A stretch of 64,000 nucleotides of DNA. Origin: Gibbula magus. Lineage: Eukaryota; Mollusca; Gastropoda; Trochida; Trochidae. Below the pieces are notes generated by a model. The model worked only from the letters and a program-made list of their open reading frames with translations. It was not told the origin of the DNA and did not search any database. Where the stretch lies: assembly GCA_936450465.1 (NCBI GenBank), contig OW388292.1, forward strand, positions 10,869,756-10,933,755. Reading direction: 5' to 3'. Position 1 is the first letter of the stretch. Each line of letters starts with the position of its first letter. Positions 60,270 to 64,000 of this stretch are shown piece by piece. A program made the translations under genes and the position numbers.

Positions 60270-60475
60270 TGCCTATTTACTTTAAAGGGACAGTAGCAAG
60301 TAGCAAGGAAGTCGATGAAATGTATTTGAAAAGTAATGTTACTAAGAGTAAAACACCCTTCTCTCACAGGGTTCGGTAAAACCATGGGAATCTTTTTTGT
60401 AATCGAAAAAATTAAATGTGACCACAATAAAATAGCCTCCATGCATTTTTGGCTTAATACGCAACTTAATTGTTA
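60270..60475. repeat. Dispersed repeat family 2, copy b
   Basis: From TTTAAAGGGACAGTAGCAAG onward it is similar to 21310-21500 (AGTAAAACACCCTTCTCTC and an ACAATAAAA stretch shared). It sits between the two minisatellites of block B. Confidence 0.6.
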
Positions 60476-60532
60476 TTATTACTACTACGACTACTACTAC
60501 TACTACTTCTACTACTACTACTACTACTACGG
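60471..60532. repeat. (TAC)n microsatellite
   Basis: ATT/TAC trinucleotides with a few interruptions. Confidence 0.95.
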
Positions 60533-60639
60533 ATAATTAGTTTGTGTAATAAGATGTTTTAATTTAATTTAAATGACATATATTTTAAACTGTAAAAAAT
60601 GAGTTGCCCAAAAAACGTGCTACAGCCCCAACAAACAGC

Positions 60640-63437
60640 TACAACAAACCTGGAAACAGACCTGACAATGAGAGGTTCCAGTACAACAAACCTGGAAAGA
60701 GACATGACACTGATAGGTTCCAGTACAACAGATCTGGAAACAGACATGACACTGATAGGTTCCAGTACAACAAACCTGGAAACAGACATGACACTGATAG
60801 GTTCCAGTACAACAAACCTGGAAACAGATATGACACTGAGTGGTTCCAGTACAACAAACCTGGAAACAGACATGACACCGATATGTTCCAGTACAACAAA
60901 CCTGGAAACAGACATGACACTGAGTGGTTCAAGTACAACAAACCTGGAAACAGACATGACACTGAGTGGTTCCAGTACAACAAACCTGGAAACAGACATG
61001 ACACTGAGAGGTTCCAGTACAACAAACCTGGAAACAGACATGACACTGAGTGGTTCCAGTACAACAAACCTGGAAACAGACATGACACTGAGTGGTTCGA
61101 GTACAACAAACCTGGAAACAGACATGACACTGATAGGTTCCAGTACAACAAACCTGGAAACAGACATGACACTGAGTGGTTCCAGTACAACAAACCTGGA
61201 AACAGACATGACACTGAGTGGTTCCAATACATCAAACCTGGAAACAGACATGACACTGAGAGGTTCCAGTACAACAAACCTGGAAACAGACATGACACTG
61301 ATAGGTTCCAGTACAACAAACCTGGAAACAGACATGACACTGAGTGGTTCCAATACATCAAACCTGGAAACAGACATGACACTGAGAGGTTCCAGTACAA
61401 CAAACCTGGAAACTGACATGACACTGATAGGTTCCAGTACAACAAACCTGGACACAGACATGACAATGAGTGGTTCCAGTACAACAAACCTGGAAACAGA
61501 CATGACACTGAGAGGTTCCAGTACAACAGACCTGGAAACAGACATGACACTGAGTGGTTCCAGTACAACAAACCTGGAAACAGACATCACACTGATATGT
61601 TCCAGTACAACAAACCTGGAAACAGACATGACACTGATATGTTCCAGTACAACAAACCTGGAAACAGACATCACACTGATATGTTCCAGTACAACAAACC
61701 TGGAAACAGACATGACACTGATATGTTCCAGTACAACAAACCTGGAAACAGACATGACACTGAGTGGTTCCAGTACAACAAACCTGGAAACAGACATGAC
61801 ACTGAGTGGTTCCAATACATCAAACCTGGAAACAGACATGACACTGATAGGTTCCAGTACAAAAAACCTGGAAACAGATATGACACTGAGTGGTTCGAGT
61901 ACAACAAACCTGGAAACAGACATGACACCGATATGTTCCAGTACAACAAACCTGGAAACAGACATGACACTGATAGGTTCCAGTACAACAAACCTGGAAA
62001 CAGACATGACACTGATATGTTCCAGTACAACAAACCTGGAAACAGATATGACACTGAGTGGTTCGAGTACAACAAACCTGGAAACAGACATGACACCGAT
62101 ATGTTCCAGTACAACAAACCTGGAAACAGACATGACACTGATAGGTTCCAGTACAACAAACCTGGAAACAGACATGACACTGATATGTTCCAGTACAACA
62201 AACCTGGAAACAGACATGACACTGAGTGGTTCCAGTACAACAAACCTGGAAACAGACATGACACTGAGTGGTTCCAATACATCAAACCTGGAAACAGACA
62301 TGACACTGAGAGGTTCCAGTACAACAAACCTGGAAACAGACATGACACTGAGTGGTTCCAGTACAACAAACCTACAACAAACCTGGAAACAGACATGACA
62401 CTGAGTGGTTCCAGTACAACAAACCTGGAAACAGACATGACACTGAGTGGTTCCAGTACAACAAACCTACAACAAACCTGGAAACAGACATGACACTGAT
62501 AGGTTCCAGTACAACAAACCTGGAAAGAGACATGACACTGATAGGTTCCAGTACAACAAACCTGGAAACAGACATGACACTGATATGTTCCAGTACAACA
62601 AACCTGGAAACAGACATGACACTGAGTGGTTCCAGTACAACAAACCTGGAAACAGACATGACACTGAGTGGTTCCAATACATCAAACCTGGAAACAGACA
62701 TGACACTGATAGATTCCAGTACAACAAACCTGGAAAGAGACATGACACTGATAGGTTCCAGTACAACAAACCTGGAAACAGACATGACACTGAGAGGTTC
62801 GAGTACAACAAACCTGGAAACAGACATGACACTGATAGGTTCCAGTACAACAAACCTGGAAACAGACATGACACTGAGTGGTTCCAGTACAACAAACCTG
62901 GAAACAGACATGACACTGAGTGGTTCCAGTACAACAAACCTACATCAAACCTGGAAACAGACATGACACTGAGTGGTTCCAGTACAACAAACCTTGAAAC
63001 AGACATGACACTGATAGGTTCCAGTACAACAAACCTGGAAAGAGACATGACACTGATAGGTTCCAGTACAACAAACCTGGAAACAGACATGACACTGATA
63101 TGTTCCAGTACAACAAACCTGGAAACAGACATGACACTGAGTGGTTCCAGTACAACAAACCTGGAAACAGACATGACACTGAGTGGTTCCAATACATCAA
63201 ACCTGGAAACAGACATGACACTGATAGATTCCAGTACAACAAACCTGGAAAGAGACATGACACTGATAGGTTCGAGTACAACAAACCTGGAAACAGACAT
63301 GACACTGATAGGTTCCAGTACAACAAACCTGGAAACAGACATGACACTGAGTGGTTCCAGTACAACAAACCTACAACAAACCTGGAAACAGACATGACAC
63401 TGAGTGGTTCCAGTACAACAAACCTGGAAACAGACAA
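60640..63437. repeat. 42-bp minisatellite, about 66 units with higher-order structure
   Basis: The unit is CCAGTACAACAAACCTGGAA followed by ACAGACATGACACTGAGTGGTT, with variants GATAGG, GAGAGG, GATATG and CCAATACATC at fixed sites. 42 is a multiple of 3, so 14-residue repeats stay open in several frames on both strands (up to about 600 codons). I consider these accidental. Variants form larger periods: 168 bp (four units) around 61877/62045, and 515 bp (12 units plus an 11-bp CCTACATCAAA-type insertion) around 62708/63223. Confidence 0.97.
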
Positions 63438-64000
63438 GACAACTTCCCCCGTAAGTCATTACTCGCACAAATCTATATCACTGGCTAATATAAGCCTTGC
63501 TGCATCGCATTGCCTTTTTGGTGCCAGTGATTTATGATAGCACTAGCATGTTTGAATGAAGCCCTCTGCTACATGCACGTTGGTAAAGTACAGGCTGAAA
63601 GTAGCCATTTACAGATTGGCAACACTTATACCATGACTATTATTGGTTCACGTTCACATAGAAACTTTGGTTGCCTTATCATATACTCAATGGGTGGAGT
63701 TGCAGTTTTTAGTGATAAATAATTTTATTCCTCTTTCAATAAATGACCAATGGACGTGAGCTAGACAAGGATGTAAACATTTATTTATGTACAAGTTTAC
63801 TATCTGCGTCCCCACAGACATCCGCCATCACAACACAGATTTCATCTTCCATAGCCTCGTTATAGACTGTTGACACTTTAAGGCGCGTCAGTGATTGTGG
63901 ATATTCAAATTCTGATGACTAGTAATGTGATTTCTATTTAGATAATTGTCAAATTAACGAGAGTTAGACAAGAATGTAAACGTTATAAGTATGTACAACT
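63438..64000. repeat. Block B right flank, homologous to 53973-54640
   Basis: Begins GACAAGACAACTTCCCCCGT and contains CACTGGCTAAT, then GTGAGCTAGACAAGGATGTA at 63753 and a second such unit at about 63957. In block A the same sequence leads, after about 1.2 kb, to the 3' end of the TLR pseudogene. Confidence 0.85.

Noticed and set aside
60559..62398. 594-599-codon open frames on both strands as a repetitive structural protein
   Set aside because: They are explained by a stop-free 42-bp unit; equally long frames exist in several phases and on both strands, with no signal peptide, splice sites or unique flanking coding sequence.
59250..63437. CRISPR array
   Set aside because: Units are contiguous tandem copies without unique spacers, in a spliced eukaryotic genome with no cas genes.

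Overview
The window reads as nuclear DNA of an invertebrate animal, most likely a gastropod mollusc. It is AT-rich, has spliced genes with kilobase introns, and is mostly non-coding and repeat-derived. A repeat near 32.7 kb opens with GAGTGAGTGAG plus a GGGGTTTAACGCCGC block, a combination I associate with abalone (Haliotis) and related vetigastropods. That taxon is an inference from remembered repeats and was not tested. The six-frame ORFs are almost all short and non-coding.

Layout. 1-14 kb: intergenic, with a diverged dispersed repeat, two long hairpin (foldback) elements, a tRNA-like repeat and a MITE with inverted termini. 14.5-41.8 kb, minus strand: one intact six-exon class A (rhodopsin-family) peptide-type G-protein-coupled receptor of 457 codons. 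Every splice site and phase can be followed, and its first intron is 23.3 kb. That intron holds a second copy of the dispersed repeat, a foldback / tRNA-like / foldback cluster, a decayed LINE reverse-transcriptase fragment, Penelope-type hammerhead-like relics, a 1.3-kb DNA transposon and a perfect 272-bp direct repeat. 42-47.6 kb: putative receptor promoter, then repeats. 47.68-50.50 kb, minus strand: a non-LTR retrotransposon with both ends, a 14-bp target-site duplication, a large internal deletion and several frame breaks. 53.1-64 kb: a Toll-like receptor (TLR) pseudogene on the minus strand, flanked by two copies of a duplicated repeat block. In the downstream copy a 39-bp and a 42-bp minisatellite have expanded to about 22 and 66 units.

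The two recognisable genes are immune/sensory membrane proteins. The receptor is open through all exons while the TLR carries about five frame disruptions, which argues that the TLR breaks are real decay and not general indel error. The duplicated flanks suggest the TLR belongs to a tandem cluster continuing past the right edge.

The most unusual signal is a set of foldbacks (1449-1577, 7730-7870, 23326-23491, 43731-43862). In all four the apex has CGAG facing CGAG, which reads as tandem G-A mismatches, capped by a GNA or GNNA loop closed by C-G. In the first three the same mismatch also recurs inside long arms that are bulge-free around a single symmetry centre. Their stems are unrelated in sequence, so structure seems to be what is shared.
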